Source: Pelagibius sp028280305
Lineage (GTDB): Bacteria; Pseudomonadota; Alphaproteobacteria; Kiloniellales; Kiloniellaceae
Length of the DNA stretch: 64,000 nucleotides
Assembly: GCF_965233615.1 (NCBI RefSeq)
Contig: NZ_OZ247495.1
Reading direction: 5' to 3' (one strand)
The notes below the pieces were generated by a model. That model saw only the letters and a list, made by a program, of their open reading frames with translations. It was not told where the DNA came from and ran no database searches. The number at the start of each line of letters is the position of its first letter. The first letter of the stretch is position 1. Positions 34,375-43,372 of this stretch are shown here, in pieces. Position numbers and translations under genes: made by a program.

Positions 34375-35696
34375 CTAACCTGCACTCCACGATTCGCCGG
34401 ACGCCAGGCTGATCCATTTGGATATGCATGCTGATGCAAGCTCTTCGGCTTCATCGTGATGCTGTAGCCGGGCGCAGTGGGCGGCATGTAGCGGCCATCC
34501 TTGATCACCACCGGATCAAGGAAGTGCTCATGGAGGTGATCGACATATTCCAACACCCGGTTCTTCAAGGATGCGGAGACCGCTACGTAGTCTAAGATAG
34601 CGATGTGCTGGACATACTCGCAGAGCCCGACGCCGCCAGCATGTGGACAGACCGGCACGCGGAACTTCTCCGCCATGAGCAGGACAGCGATGATCTCGTT
34701 CAAGCTGGCCAAGCGACAGGAATCGAGCTGGCAGAAGCGGATCGCTCCGGCCTGGAACAGCTGTTTGAACATCACCGCGTTATGGCAGTGCTCGCCGGTC
34801 GCGATCGCCACCGGCGCCACGGCCCTGGCAATGGCGGCATGGCCCAGGATGTCGTCTGGACTGGTCGGCTCCTCCATCCACCAGGGGTCATAGGTGGCCA
34901 GATGGGCGGTATTGGCAATGGCCTCAGCAACGCCCCAGACTTGGTTGGCGTCCATCATGAGCTTGCGGTCCGGACCGATCTCCTCGCGCAGGAGCGCGGC
35001 GCGACGCAGGTCGTCCTCGATGTCGGCGCCGACCTTCATCTTGAAGTGGCTCCAGCCCTGGGCAATAGCCGCACGCGCCAGCTCACGCATCTTGTCGTCG
35101 GAGTAGCCGAGCCAGCCGGCCGAGGTCGTGTAGGCCGGGTAGCCGTCCCGTTCCATCTCGGCGATGCGCTCGGTCTTGCCCTGGAGCCGGCGCTCTAGGA
35201 TCGCTTCCGCGTCCTCAGGTGTCAGCGCATCACGGAGATAGCGCCAATCGACCAGTGTGACGACCTGCTCCGGTGTCATGTCGGCGAGCAAGCGCCAGAC
35301 CGGCTTTCCCTCAGCCTTGGCGTAGAGGTCCCAGAGGGCGTTCATCAGCGCCGCCGCCGCCAAGTGGACCACTCCTTTCTCCGGCCCGACCCAGCGCAAT
35401 TGGCTATCGCCGGTCACGCGCCTCCAGATCGCGCCCATGTCGGCAAAGGCAGCGTCCAGCTCCTGGCCATCAAGCAGCGGCGCCAACGACTCGATCGCCG
35501 CCACGCAGAGCTCGTTACCGCGCCCGATGGTGAAGGTCATGCCGTGTCCGGCGTGACCCTCTGGATGGTCGGTCTCGAGTATCACGTAAGCCGCCGAGTA
35601 GTCCGGAGCCGGGTTCATGGCATCTGACCCGTCGAGTTGCCGCGAGGTCGGGAAGCGAATGTCACGAGCAGTAACCTGGGTGATTCTGGCGGTCAT
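34371..35696 (-). CDS. fucD: L-fuconate dehydratase (enolase superfamily)
   Basis: 441 residues from the ATG at 35696, which overlaps the stop of the previous gene as ATGA; the frame is open further upstream but that part is antisense-like. The residues line up with the characterised Xanthomonas enzyme shifted by one: Lys219-Met-Lys221, metal ligands Asp249, Glu275 and Glu302, and His352 as second base. Length also fits. The expected reaction is removal of water from L-fuconate to give 2-keto-3-deoxy-L-fuconate. Last gene of the leftward operon. The exact sugar acid is inferred from overall similarity. Confidence 0.88.
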   Translation of the reverse strand: MTARITQVTARDIRFPTSRQLDGSDAMNPAPDYSAAYVILETDHPEGHAGHGMTFTIGRGNELCVAAIESLAPLLDGQELDAAFADMGAIWRRVTGDSQLRWVGPEKGVVHLAAAALMNALWDLYAKAEGKPVWRLLADMTPEQVVTLVDWRYLRDALTPEDAEAILERRLQGKTERIAEMERDGYPAYTTSAGWLGYSDDKMRELARAAIAQGWSHFKMKVGADIEDDLRRAALLREEIGPDRKLMMDANQVWGVAEAIANTAHLATYDPWWMEEPTSPDDILGHAAIARAVAPVAIATGEHCHNAVMFKQLFQAGAIRFCQLDSCRLASLNEIIAVLLMAEKFRVPVCPHAGGVGLCEYVQHIAILDYVAVSASLKNRVLEYVDHLHEHFLDPVVIKDGRYMPPTAPGYSITMKPKSLHQHAYPNGSAWRPANRGVQVR

Positions 35697-37333
35697 AGGC
35701 GCCTTACCTTGCCAAGATCGGACAGGATCTCCCGCGCGGCGTTGTGGCCCGGAATGCCGCTGACGCAGCCGCCCGGATGGCAGGACGACCCGCATTGGTA
35801 AAGGCCCTTGATCGGCGTGCGGTAGTCCGCGTAGTGCGGCGCCGGCCGCTGGAAGAAGAGCTGATCAGGTGACATCTCGCCGTGCAGAATATGGCCATTG
35901 GGAATGTTGAGGATGCGCTCTATGTCGGGTGGCAGGAGAACCTGCATGTCGATCACGCGGCTTGAAAAGCCTGGCGCAAAGTCATCCATCACGCTCATGA
36001 CGCTATTGATGAAGTTTTCTCTTTCGCTCGCCCAACTGGCGTTCTTCAGTTCATAGGGCGCATGCCCGCCATAGAGATTGACCACGTGCTTGCCGCTCGG
36101 TGCCATGCTTTGATCGACAAGCGTCGGCGTCGCCGCCGTCATCCAGGGCCTTGAGGAATACCAGCCATACTTGGCGTCATCGTAGGCGCGCTCGAGATAG
36201 TCGATATCGGGTCCGATGTGGGCGAAGGCGCAATAGTCGGTCCCGCTCTCGCTGCGATCAAACGCAGCGAAATCCGGCGGCGCCTCACAGGCGATGTTGA
36301 TCTTCCAGGCCGTGGAATGGGTCTTGAAGCGGCGGATGTTGTCGAGAAAATGATCCGGAAGGGCAGCTTCTCCCACCAGATCATCGAATAGCACCTTGCA
36401 ATGGGCATTGCTGACAATGATCGGCGCGGCATAGTCCAACCCGTCCCGCGTCACGACGCCCACGACCTGTCCATTCCGCGTCTCGACCTTGATCACCTCG
36501 TTGTCCGGCTTCACCTCGAGGCCGAAGCTTCGACCGGCGTCCGCGATCGCCTGACTGACTTTCCCCATGCCGCCGATCGAATGGCCGCGCGGCACGCCGC
36601 CATGGGTCTCCATGGTGAAAAGATAGTAGAGTGTCGCCCAGGCCGAGCCAGGCGTTTTTGGGCTCATCATATTGCCCACGCCAGCCCAATAGGAGAAATG
36701 GGCGCGGATCACGCTGCTCTCGAACCACCGCGACAGGAAGTCGTCGGCGCTCTGGGTAAAGAGATCGGCAATGTTATAGAGACCGTCGCCGATCTTTCGA
36801 TACTTCCAGAGAAAGGAAAAGCTCTTCCTCAACGAACGCCAGTCCCGCTTGGCCGGATCGATAGGCGTCTCCAAGAGCAGCCGATGCATGAAAGGGCTTA
36901 GGGCTGCGAGAAAAGCGAGGAACTCCGGGTAACGTGCCGCATCCTTGTGCGAAAAGCGTGCAATATGGCGCTGAGTCGCGGCCACATCACCGCTGTGGAC
37001 GAAGAACTGCTTATTCGAAACCGGGACGAAGGTGTCGCCGTAGCTAACCGTCCGAAGGCCGAACTTCTCTAGTTCGAGTTCGCTGTTTACCTTCGGGTGC
37101 AGATGACCGACCCCATAGGAAAAAACCGAGAAAGTGAAACCTGGTACGACCTCCTCGGACACCGCGGCGCCGCCGATGACAGGGCGCCGTTCTAGAACCA
37201 AGGCCTTGAGCCCCGCTCTGGCGAGGTATGCACCGCAGACGAGACCGTTGTGTCCACCACCGATAACGATCACGTCGAACTTGCTCGCCTTCGTTTGATT
37301 CGTTCGTGGCTGGACGGATACTGAAACGGGCAT
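35693..37333 (-). CDS. FAD-dependent oxidoreductase, phytoene-desaturase/PYROXD2-like
   Basis: 546 residues from the ATG at 37333 with GAGGA upstream; an ATG at 37405 would add 24 residues. The dinucleotide site VIVIGGGHNGLVCGAYLARAG is at the N-terminus. The C-terminus has GLYQCGSSCHPGGCVSGIPGHNAAREI, the FAD-binding ending of this group. HSIGGMGKVSQAIADAG is also typical. It probably oxidises a C-C or C-N bond of a cluster intermediate. The stop overlaps fucD as ATGA. Confidence 0.88.
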   Translation of the reverse strand: MPVSVSVQPRTNQTKASKFDVIVIGGGHNGLVCGAYLARAGLKALVLERRPVIGGAAVSEEVVPGFTFSVFSYGVGHLHPKVNSELELEKFGLRTVSYGDTFVPVSNKQFFVHSGDVAATQRHIARFSHKDAARYPEFLAFLAALSPFMHRLLLETPIDPAKRDWRSLRKSFSFLWKYRKIGDGLYNIADLFTQSADDFLSRWFESSVIRAHFSYWAGVGNMMSPKTPGSAWATLYYLFTMETHGGVPRGHSIGGMGKVSQAIADAGRSFGLEVKPDNEVIKVETRNGQVVGVVTRDGLDYAAPIIVSNAHCKVLFDDLVGEAALPDHFLDNIRRFKTHSTAWKINIACEAPPDFAAFDRSESGTDYCAFAHIGPDIDYLERAYDDAKYGWYSSRPWMTAATPTLVDQSMAPSGKHVVNLYGGHAPYELKNASWASERENFINSVMSVMDDFAPGFSSRVIDMQVLLPPDIERILNIPNGHILHGEMSPDQLFFQRPAPHYADYRTPIKGLYQCGSSCHPGGCVSGIPGHNAAREILSDLGKVRRL

Positions 37334-37341
37334 CGTAATCC

Positions 37342-37470
37342 TCAAACAGCTATGTTGCGCTGGCGCAGCATGCAGAGCGCCGGTCCGACCGCCGTCATCA
37401 CGCAAAGCATGAGCGTCGCGAACTCAATATCGCCGGGCAAAATCGACCGTGCATCACTCAAAGCAATCAA
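37342..37470 (-). CDS. Possible 42-residue membrane peptide, TTG start
   Basis: In the gap between two operon genes a 43-codon frame runs from the TTG at 37470 (AAAGGTGG at -8 to -15) to the TGA at 37342-37344. It reads through a hydrophobic core FATLMLCVMTAVGPALCML and ends RQRNIAV. The stop lies 8 bp before the PYROXD2-like start, so it would be coupled. No family is recognised, and chance cannot be excluded. Confidence 0.35.
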   Translation of the reverse strand: MIALSDARSILPGDIEFATLMLCVMTAVGPALCMLRQRNIAV

Positions 37471-37499
37471 GGCTTACCACCTTTCATCTCCAGGTCACC

Positions 37500-39188
37500 T
37501 CAGCTACCCAGCGTGAGCCCGACTTCGGCCGCGCTCTCCAGTGCCTGCTGAACGCCGCGCGTTCCCGTATAGTCGCCAACTACGTGGGTCTCTATGCCCG
37601 CACGCCGTAGATGCCGGGCAAAGGATCCTTTCGAGGGCAGGCGAACTTTGAGAAACAGCTTTCGGAGAACGGGTAGGCGCGCAAGGCGGCGCGTGGCCGG
37701 AATTCGTAGAAGCGTCAACATGCCCGGTAGATAGGGCGCGCCCATGGCGACGACGACCGCGTCGGGACGCTCCCGGACGATGTCCGTCGGCTCGACAGCT
37801 CGATCGAGCACAACCTTCACACCCGCTGAACGGGTCGCCCGCGCGAGGTAGTCCGCCAAGCCGAGGAGGCTGTCTCGCGCGCTCTCAACGTTCTGAAAGT
37901 ACGGCGCCATGAAAGCGAAGCGCAGTCTGCCGCCGAGTTCAGGTGACCGCTCGTAGAGCGTCACCTGGTGACCACGTCGCGCCAGATGAATGGCCGCCTC
38001 CATGCCGGCGGGCCCGCCGCCAACGACGGCAACGGCCTTCACAGCATGAGCTGGCCTTGACACCAAGCTATGCTCCCGGGCCGTAATTGGGTTGGCCAGA
38101 CAGACGACCGTTTTTCCCGAGCGGAGCGAATCGACGCAGGTGTTGCAGGCAACGCATGGGCGGATGTCCTGGGCGCGGCCGTCGCGAAGCTTGTTGACCC
38201 ATTCCGGATCGGCGAGCAAAGCGCGTCCCAGGGCGATCATGTCGGCCTGACCGGCGCGAAGGGTGGACTCCGCAAGGTCGGGGGCATGAAGGCGGCCAAC
38301 GGCAATCACCGGCACACGCACGACACGCTTTATGGACTCGGCCAGGGGCACCAGTAAGCCGGCTGGATGCGACATGGACGGCACAGTGCTCTGGCGGATC
38401 GGTCGCGAGCGGTGCGAGCCTCCTGAAACGTTGATCAAATCGGCGCCGGCGGCTTCGAGCATGGGCGCAAGGGCAAGCGCGTCGTCCTTGGTGAAGCCCT
38501 CCGGTGCGAATTCATCGCCATTCATGCGAAAGGAGACCGGCATGTCGCCAGCAGCTTTGCGGCAGGCAACGAGCACCTCCAGGGCAAAGCGAGCCCGGTT
38601 GGTGATGTCGCCACCGTAGCCGTCGTCCCGCTTGTTATCCGCCGGAGACAGGAACTGGGCGATGAGGTAGTCATGGGCGCCTTGGAGTTCGATGAAGTCG
38701 AAGCCGACGCGCCTCATCCGGGCCGCCGACTCCGCATACCACCCGACAACATCCTGGATCTCTTCCAACGTGAGCGCACGGGGTCTGACTGTCTTGTGAT
38801 CGCCTTCCTGGACCGGGTGCGTCACCGTCGACGGCGCAACCGCTTCCGCATCGGTGACATCCGGGTGCGCGTGGCTGCCGGCATGGCCGATCTGGATCGA
38901 GACCTTCGCGCCAAACGCCTGGAGCTGCCTGACGAGCCCATACAAGCCCTCTTCAAAACGGTCGGCATAGATCCCGAGCTCGTTGCGGCGATGCCGTCCG
39001 GAAGGGTGAGGCGAACTGAGTTCCAGCGTTATGAGCCCGACGCCACCCCTTGCCCGCGCTTCGTAGTAGGCGGACAGCTCGTCGGTCACCCGCCCATCCT
39101 CGGTTGCAAGACGCGTCGTCATGGCAGGCATGACAATGCGATTGCGTATTCTGACGCCTCTAATCTCAATGGGATCAAGAAGCATCAT
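37500..39188 (-). CDS. Old-yellow-enzyme-type NADH:flavin oxidoreductase with Fe-S site (2,4-dienoyl-CoA reductase-like)
   Basis: 562 residues. An FMN TIM barrel (1-330) has RNRIVMPAMTTRLATEDG, QIGHAGSHA, ELQGAHDYLIAQFLSP and VIAVGRL. A four-Cys site (Cys345, Cys348, Cys351, Cys363) fits a [4Fe-4S] cluster; the spacing C-x2-C-x2-C is one shorter than the common C-x2-C-x3-C. An FAD/NAD domain starts VAVVGGGPAGMEAAIHLARRG. The C-terminus is shorter than the usual 650-680 residues. Related enzymes act on enoyl-CoA, trimethylamine or stachydrine-type substrates. Substrate unknown. Confidence 0.88.
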   Translation of the reverse strand: MMLLDPIEIRGVRIRNRIVMPAMTTRLATEDGRVTDELSAYYEARARGGVGLITLELSSPHPSGRHRRNELGIYADRFEEGLYGLVRQLQAFGAKVSIQIGHAGSHAHPDVTDAEAVAPSTVTHPVQEGDHKTVRPRALTLEEIQDVVGWYAESAARMRRVGFDFIELQGAHDYLIAQFLSPADNKRDDGYGGDITNRARFALEVLVACRKAAGDMPVSFRMNGDEFAPEGFTKDDALALAPMLEAAGADLINVSGGSHRSRPIRQSTVPSMSHPAGLLVPLAESIKRVVRVPVIAVGRLHAPDLAESTLRAGQADMIALGRALLADPEWVNKLRDGRAQDIRPCVACNTCVDSLRSGKTVVCLANPITAREHSLVSRPAHAVKAVAVVGGGPAGMEAAIHLARRGHQVTLYERSPELGGRLRFAFMAPYFQNVESARDSLLGLADYLARATRSAGVKVVLDRAVEPTDIVRERPDAVVVAMGAPYLPGMLTLLRIPATRRLARLPVLRKLFLKVRLPSKGSFARHLRRAGIETHVVGDYTGTRGVQQALESAAEVGLTLGS

Positions 39189-39251
39189 GTCGCGTGGCCG
39201 TCTTGCGAAGACTGCGGCAGCAATAAGAACGATTGAGCGCAGATCCCTGCG

Positions 39252-40193
39252 TCATACGCCCACGGGTTCCGCATTCAGTAGCCCAGCCGCCACGGCGAGT
39301 CGACACAGCTCGGCGCGCTCACCGTTGCTTACGCCCAATTGCGGTGGACGCGCAGTGGCGTGGGGAATGATCCCCTGCGCGGCTAAAACTTCCTTCATAC
39401 GGGGGCGATAGTCGCGCAGCGGCGCCCGCCACGCGTAGCGGGCCAAGGGGCCGAAACGCTCCCAGATCGCCTTGGCTTCGGGGTAGCGGCCCTGCTCCAC
39501 AGCGCGATGCATGGCGACCATCTCGGCCGTTCCAGTCGCTGCAAAACCGATCAGGGCGCCATCGCAGCCCATGACGAAAGCCTCGAATATAAAGGTGTCG
39601 CTACCGGTCATAATGCCGATCTTTCGCGGCAAACGTTTGGCGGTCTCGACAGTCTCGGTCGTACGCGCCGCGTCGAAAGAGGCCTCCTTCATGCCGACGA
39701 CCTGTGGCAGCCCCGCCAACCGCTCCAGCACGTCCGGCGGGAAGTCGGGACCCCAAGCGACGGGAAACTGGAAGACGATCATCGGCAGGTTGACATCTTC
39801 TGCGATGCTCGCGTGATAGCGGTAGATCATGTCGCCCGGAACTGGCTTGCCGAGGAAGGTCGGCATGGGCGGAAAGATCGCCAGCCCTTGTGCACCTGCC
39901 GCCTTGAGTTCATTGCCCCAAGCGACTGCATCAGCAGTCGAGGTCGCGATGAGCCCTGATACGAGAGGACAACGGTCCGCGATGACATTCCGGCAGATCT
40001 CGATGACCTCACGTTGCTCGTCACGGCTCAAGGAGGGCGCCTCGCTCGCGTCCATATTCATGGCGATGCCGGCGGGGTCTTGAGATGCCACCCAGTCGAT
40101 GTAAGATCGTAGGATCTCCCAATCGATCTCAAAGTCGGGCTTCATCGGCAGAACAGGCGCGGCGAAAATGCCTCTGACGGCCAAATCGCTCAT
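39252..40193 (-). CDS. Dihydrodipicolinate synthase-family aldolase
   Basis: 313 residues, TIM barrel of the DapA/NAL family. Lys169 in VVGMKEASFD is the Schiff-base lysine. The usual Tyr of the YNxP motif is Phe141 (VFQFPVAWG), and the TGE loop reads ASE (DASEAPSLS), so it is not a housekeeping DapA. It is likely an aldolase or lyase for a 2-keto acid, which fits the fuconate dehydratase in the same operon: the keto-deoxy acid could be split here. That link is inference. Confidence 0.87.
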   Translation of the reverse strand: MSDLAVRGIFAAPVLPMKPDFEIDWEILRSYIDWVASQDPAGIAMNMDASEAPSLSRDEQREVIEICRNVIADRCPLVSGLIATSTADAVAWGNELKAAGAQGLAIFPPMPTFLGKPVPGDMIYRYHASIAEDVNLPMIVFQFPVAWGPDFPPDVLERLAGLPQVVGMKEASFDAARTTETVETAKRLPRKIGIMTGSDTFIFEAFVMGCDGALIGFAATGTAEMVAMHRAVEQGRYPEAKAIWERFGPLARYAWRAPLRDYRPRMKEVLAAQGIIPHATARPPQLGVSNGERAELCRLAVAAGLLNAEPVGV

Positions 40194-40271
40194 CTGTGAT
40201 TCCCTTGCGTTCTTGTCAGTCTAACGGTGCATAGGGGTGCGAATCCCGGCATTAAAAGCTGAACTGGCGTT

Positions 40272-41099
40272 TCACCCTGCTGCAGCTTTTCGTTCGCTGG
40301 ACGAGACTTCGCCTTTCGCGAGGCTCTCCTGCAGAACCGGCCACAAAGCGGCAAGTTCATCGGCCGCCTTCCTCATGTCGGGAACAAATCCGACCAGGCG
40401 TTTCTGGGAGGCGCGAAAGGCGGGCGCTCCCACGCTCAGGGTTCCGAAAACAGAAGCACTTTTCTTATCTGAACGACTGATGGCAACCGCAACCGAGGCG
40501 ACTCCAGGCTCGGACTCCTCGAGGTTGAGGCCATAGCCGCGCGCACGGGTCTTGGCCATCTCTTCCAAGAAGGCCTGCACGCTGCGAACAGCATTCGGGC
40601 CGTAGTCTTCCGCCTTGCCAAAACCCTGATGCGTTACCAACTCGACCGCCCTTTCTTCCGGCAGGGTTGCGAGCCATACCTTGGCGGTCGCCGCCGCGTG
40701 GAGCGGGATCGAGTCGGTCATGGTTGCATCGATCACGACGCTTGAGCGAGAGCCTTGAGATTGGGCGATCCAAACCAGATTTTCGCCCTCTACCACGGTC
40801 ATGCGAACGAACTCCCCCACCTTCCTGGCCAAATCATTGAGGATGGGCTGGCAGATCTCGGCAAACCCTGTTTCGGCAAGGAAAGCAAACCCAAGTCGTA
40901 CGAGCCGCATAGTCAACCTGTATTGACGCGTGGCGCCCTGCGCCAGGTAGCCTCGTGCAATCAAAATGTTCAGCAGGCGGTGGGCCCCGCTCTTTGGCAC
41001 ATCGAGGTGACCGCTAATCTCCGTGAGGCTCATGCCGTCCGGCCGATCAGCTAACAGTTCAATGACGTCCAGGCAGCGTTCAATCGATGTTGAACTCAT
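40272..41099 (-). CDS. IclR-family transcriptional regulator of the divergent cluster
   Basis: 275 residues. Winged helix-turn-helix at 5-65 (RCLDVIELLADRPDGMSLTEISGHLDVPKSGAHRLLNILI) and IclR effector domain (LVWIAQSQGSRSSVVIDATM, LHAAATAKVWLATL, GYGLNLEESEPGVASVAV). It is first on the leftward side and faces the isomerase/ABC operon across 258 bp, so it likely controls both. Confidence 0.92.
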   Translation of the reverse strand: MSSTSIERCLDVIELLADRPDGMSLTEISGHLDVPKSGAHRLLNILIARGYLAQGATRQYRLTMRLVRLGFAFLAETGFAEICQPILNDLARKVGEFVRMTVVEGENLVWIAQSQGSRSSVVIDATMTDSIPLHAAATAKVWLATLPEERAVELVTHQGFGKAEDYGPNAVRSVQAFLEEMAKTRARGYGLNLEESEPGVASVAVAISRSDKKSASVFGTLSVGAPAFRASQKRLVGFVPDMRKAADELAALWPVLQESLAKGEVSSSERKAAAG

Positions 41100-41125
41100 T
41101 TCAAAATCCGATCAATCTTCAAAAC

Positions 41126-41153
41126 TTGAACTTAGTTCTATTTTTGCTACAGT
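41126..41153 (+). promoter_or_regulatory. Candidate promoter and IclR operator in the divergent control region
   Basis: TTGAAC (41126-41131) and TACAGT (41148-41153) are spaced 16 bp. Overlapping them is the inverted repeat GAAC-TTA-GTTC (41128-41138), five of six arm positions matching if extended to TTGAAC/GTTCTA. IclR proteins bind such short palindromes over promoters. The remaining 41154-41357 holds no other recognised site. Not proven. Confidence 0.45.
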
Positions 41154-41357
41154 ACGGCAGAAGTCAAGCGCTGATCGTGGCATCCAGGAGCATTTCTTGG
41201 CCTCAGCCGAGCGCGAGACGGCGCAATCGATTTGGTCGTCGCTCCGTGGTTTCTCAGGAAGTCGACCAGGGCTGTCGCGGCCCAACTTCGGAGAGAGGAA
41301 GTGAGCACCTTGGGGATGGAGAGGCCGAACGGAATGGGCAGGGAGCTCGGCCACTAG

Positions 41358-42182
41358 ATGTTGGATAGCGCCCGCATCGCTATCAATCAGGCAACGACGC
41401 GCGCCCAGTGGGATTTCCGCCAGTCGGTCGAGGGCTACGCCCGCCACGGCGTGCGCGGCATCGCCGTCTGGCGTGACAAGCTCGGCGAGATCGGACTCGG
41501 CGAGGCGAAACGCATTCTGGCCGACCATGGCATGCAGGTGTCGGGGTTGAACCGGGCGGGACCATTCAACGCCTCTGAAGGCAGGGCACGGGCTGCGGCG
41601 CTGACCGATGCGAGGCGCGCCATCGAGGAAGCCGCGGAGCTGGGAGCGACCTGTCTCTTGCTCTTCCCAGGTGGGTTGCCGCCGGGCTCAAAGGACATTG
41701 GCCGCACGCGCGAATTGCTGAGCGAGACCATAGCCGAGCTTCTGCCAGCGGCGCGCCAGGCCGGCGTCGTTCTAGCGCTGGAGCCTCTGCACCCCATGCT
41801 CGCAGCGGACCGCTCCTGCCTCAACACTCTGTCTGCTGCCAACGATCTCTGTGACACCTTTGGCCGGGGGCTCGGCATCGTCGTCGACATCTATCACGTC
41901 TGGTGGGATGCGTTCTTGGACCACGAGATCGCGCGTGCGGGTGCTGACCGTCTGGTAGGCTTCCATGTCAGCGATTGGCTCGTGCCGACCCGGGATCTGG
42001 TCTTCGATCGCGGCATGATGGGCGACGGCATTATCGACATCCCGCGCATTCGCCATGCCGTGGAAGCGGCTGGCTACGACGGCCCCATCGAGGTCGAGAT
42101 CTTCTCGGAACAGAACTGGTGGAAGAGAAACCCGGAGGAGGTCGTGCAGACCTGCATAGAACGATGTCAATCCGCCGTGTGA
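41358..42182 (+). CDS. Sugar phosphate isomerase/epimerase-like TIM barrel
   Basis: 274 residues of the xylose-isomerase-like family. Landmarks are metal-ligand stretches LALEPLHPM, GIVVDIYHVWWD, LVGFHVSDW and GPIEVEIFSEQNWW. Two acidic and two His ligands are thus present. First gene rightward; a GGGAGC site is 12 nt upstream. It probably isomerises or epimerises a keto sugar or keto acid produced in the cluster; the family does not allow a firm substrate. Confidence 0.85.
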   Translation: MLDSARIAINQATTRAQWDFRQSVEGYARHGVRGIAVWRDKLGEIGLGEAKRILADHGMQVSGLNRAGPFNASEGRARAAALTDARRAIEEAAELGATCLLLFPGGLPPGSKDIGRTRELLSETIAELLPAARQAGVVLALEPLHPMLAADRSCLNTLSAANDLCDTFGRGLGIVVDIYHVWWDAFLDHEIARAGADRLVGFHVSDWLVPTRDLVFDRGMMGDGIIDIPRIRHAVEAAGYDGPIEVEIFSEQNWWKRNPEEVVQTCIERCQSAV

Positions 42183-42239
42183 GCGGATGAGCTGAATGTC
42201 TGTTACCGCAATCAATACGTAAAGAACAGGGAGGTAAAG

Positions 42240-43325
42240 ATGATAAGACTGTTTAAGCAGGGCGCGCGCCTCGCAATGCTGGCCGGAACCGCCGCTGTGA
42301 TGCTCTCAACCACTGCGGCCGCGGCGGGCGATTTGAGCGGGCGCGAGGTCGTGATGTGGAGTCCAGGTGGCAAATACGCCGAAGCGCTTCGAACCGCCTA
42401 CATCGAACCATTCGAGGAAGCGACCGGCGCCAAGGTCCGGCTCGTCGAGGCCGGCCTGGATGAGGCAGCAGCGGCCACCAAGGCGCAGTTAAATGCAGGC
42501 AAGCTGGAATGGGACGCCTGGTCCGGCTTGGATGCCCCGCTACTGCCCAGGTTCATCAAGGAAGGTCTGTTCCAGGAAGTGGACGCTTCGAAGATAGCCG
42601 GCGCTGAGAAGCTGCCCGACGACGCGGTGCACCCCTTTGGCGTTGCTGTGTTGAACTCGGCGGTCACCGTTTCCTATCGAGACGTCGACGGTGTTACGCC
42701 GCTGACGAGCGTGAAGGATTTCTTCGACCCCAGCATCAAGGGACCACGAGCGGCTGGCGGAACCGCCGGCGACGCACCGCTTATGTGCATTTTGGCGTTG
42801 GCAGCCGATAGTGTCACCATGGAAGAGATGACGAACGGCCTCGATCTGGACCGCTGTGGGCGAATTTGGGACGGGATCAAAGACCAGGTCACAAGCTGGT
42901 GGACGACGGGCAGCGAAATGGCCCAATGGCAGATCGACGAGGAGGTCGACTACTGCATGTGCTGGGATGGGCGCATCATCCAGGCGGCCCTGGCCAATCC
43001 AAAATGGAGAGTCCAGCACAACGGGGGCATCCAGTTCTTCACCTATCTCGCCTACCTCAAGGGCACGCAGAACGAAGATGTTCTCAACGCATTCGCAAGC
43101 TACATGTTGGATGCTAGGCAGCAGGCCGAGTTCACCAGGATTGTCGGCTATAGTGCGCCGAATCCCGAGTCGGTGGGGTATCTGCCAGCCGCATACAAGT
43201 CGCTGATCAGTGTCACGCCGGAGGCGCAAGAAGGCCTGCTGACGGTTCCGGACGCCTTGAACGAAGCGCTCTCCGGCCAGTCGGAAAAGATCGGCGAGTG
43301 GTGGCTCGAGTACATCAGCCAGTGA
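42240..43325 (+). CDS. ABC transporter periplasmic binding protein, spermidine/putrescine type
   Basis: 361 residues. Signal peptide to about residue 30 (LAMLAGTAAVMLSTTAAAAG), strong RBS GGGAGG 6 nt upstream. The PotD-like layout shows VVMWSPGGKYAEAL, LEWDAWSGLDAP, DDAVHPFGVAVLNSAVTVSY and DYCMCWDGRIIQA. It supplies ligand to the two permeases and ATPase that follow. The real ligand may be an amino-acid or opine-like compound, since an aminotransferase ends the operon. Confidence 0.88.
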   Translation: MIRLFKQGARLAMLAGTAAVMLSTTAAAAGDLSGREVVMWSPGGKYAEALRTAYIEPFEEATGAKVRLVEAGLDEAAAATKAQLNAGKLEWDAWSGLDAPLLPRFIKEGLFQEVDASKIAGAEKLPDDAVHPFGVAVLNSAVTVSYRDVDGVTPLTSVKDFFDPSIKGPRAAGGTAGDAPLMCILALAADSVTMEEMTNGLDLDRCGRIWDGIKDQVTSWWTTGSEMAQWQIDEEVDYCMCWDGRIIQAALANPKWRVQHNGGIQFFTYLAYLKGTQNEDVLNAFASYMLDARQQAEFTRIVGYSAPNPESVGYLPAAYKSLISVTPEAQEGLLTVPDALNEALSGQSEKIGEWWLEYISQ

Positions 43326-43372
43326 AGGCTGTGTGGTCGACTAGTTCTATCTTCATCTGATTGGCAGGCAGC

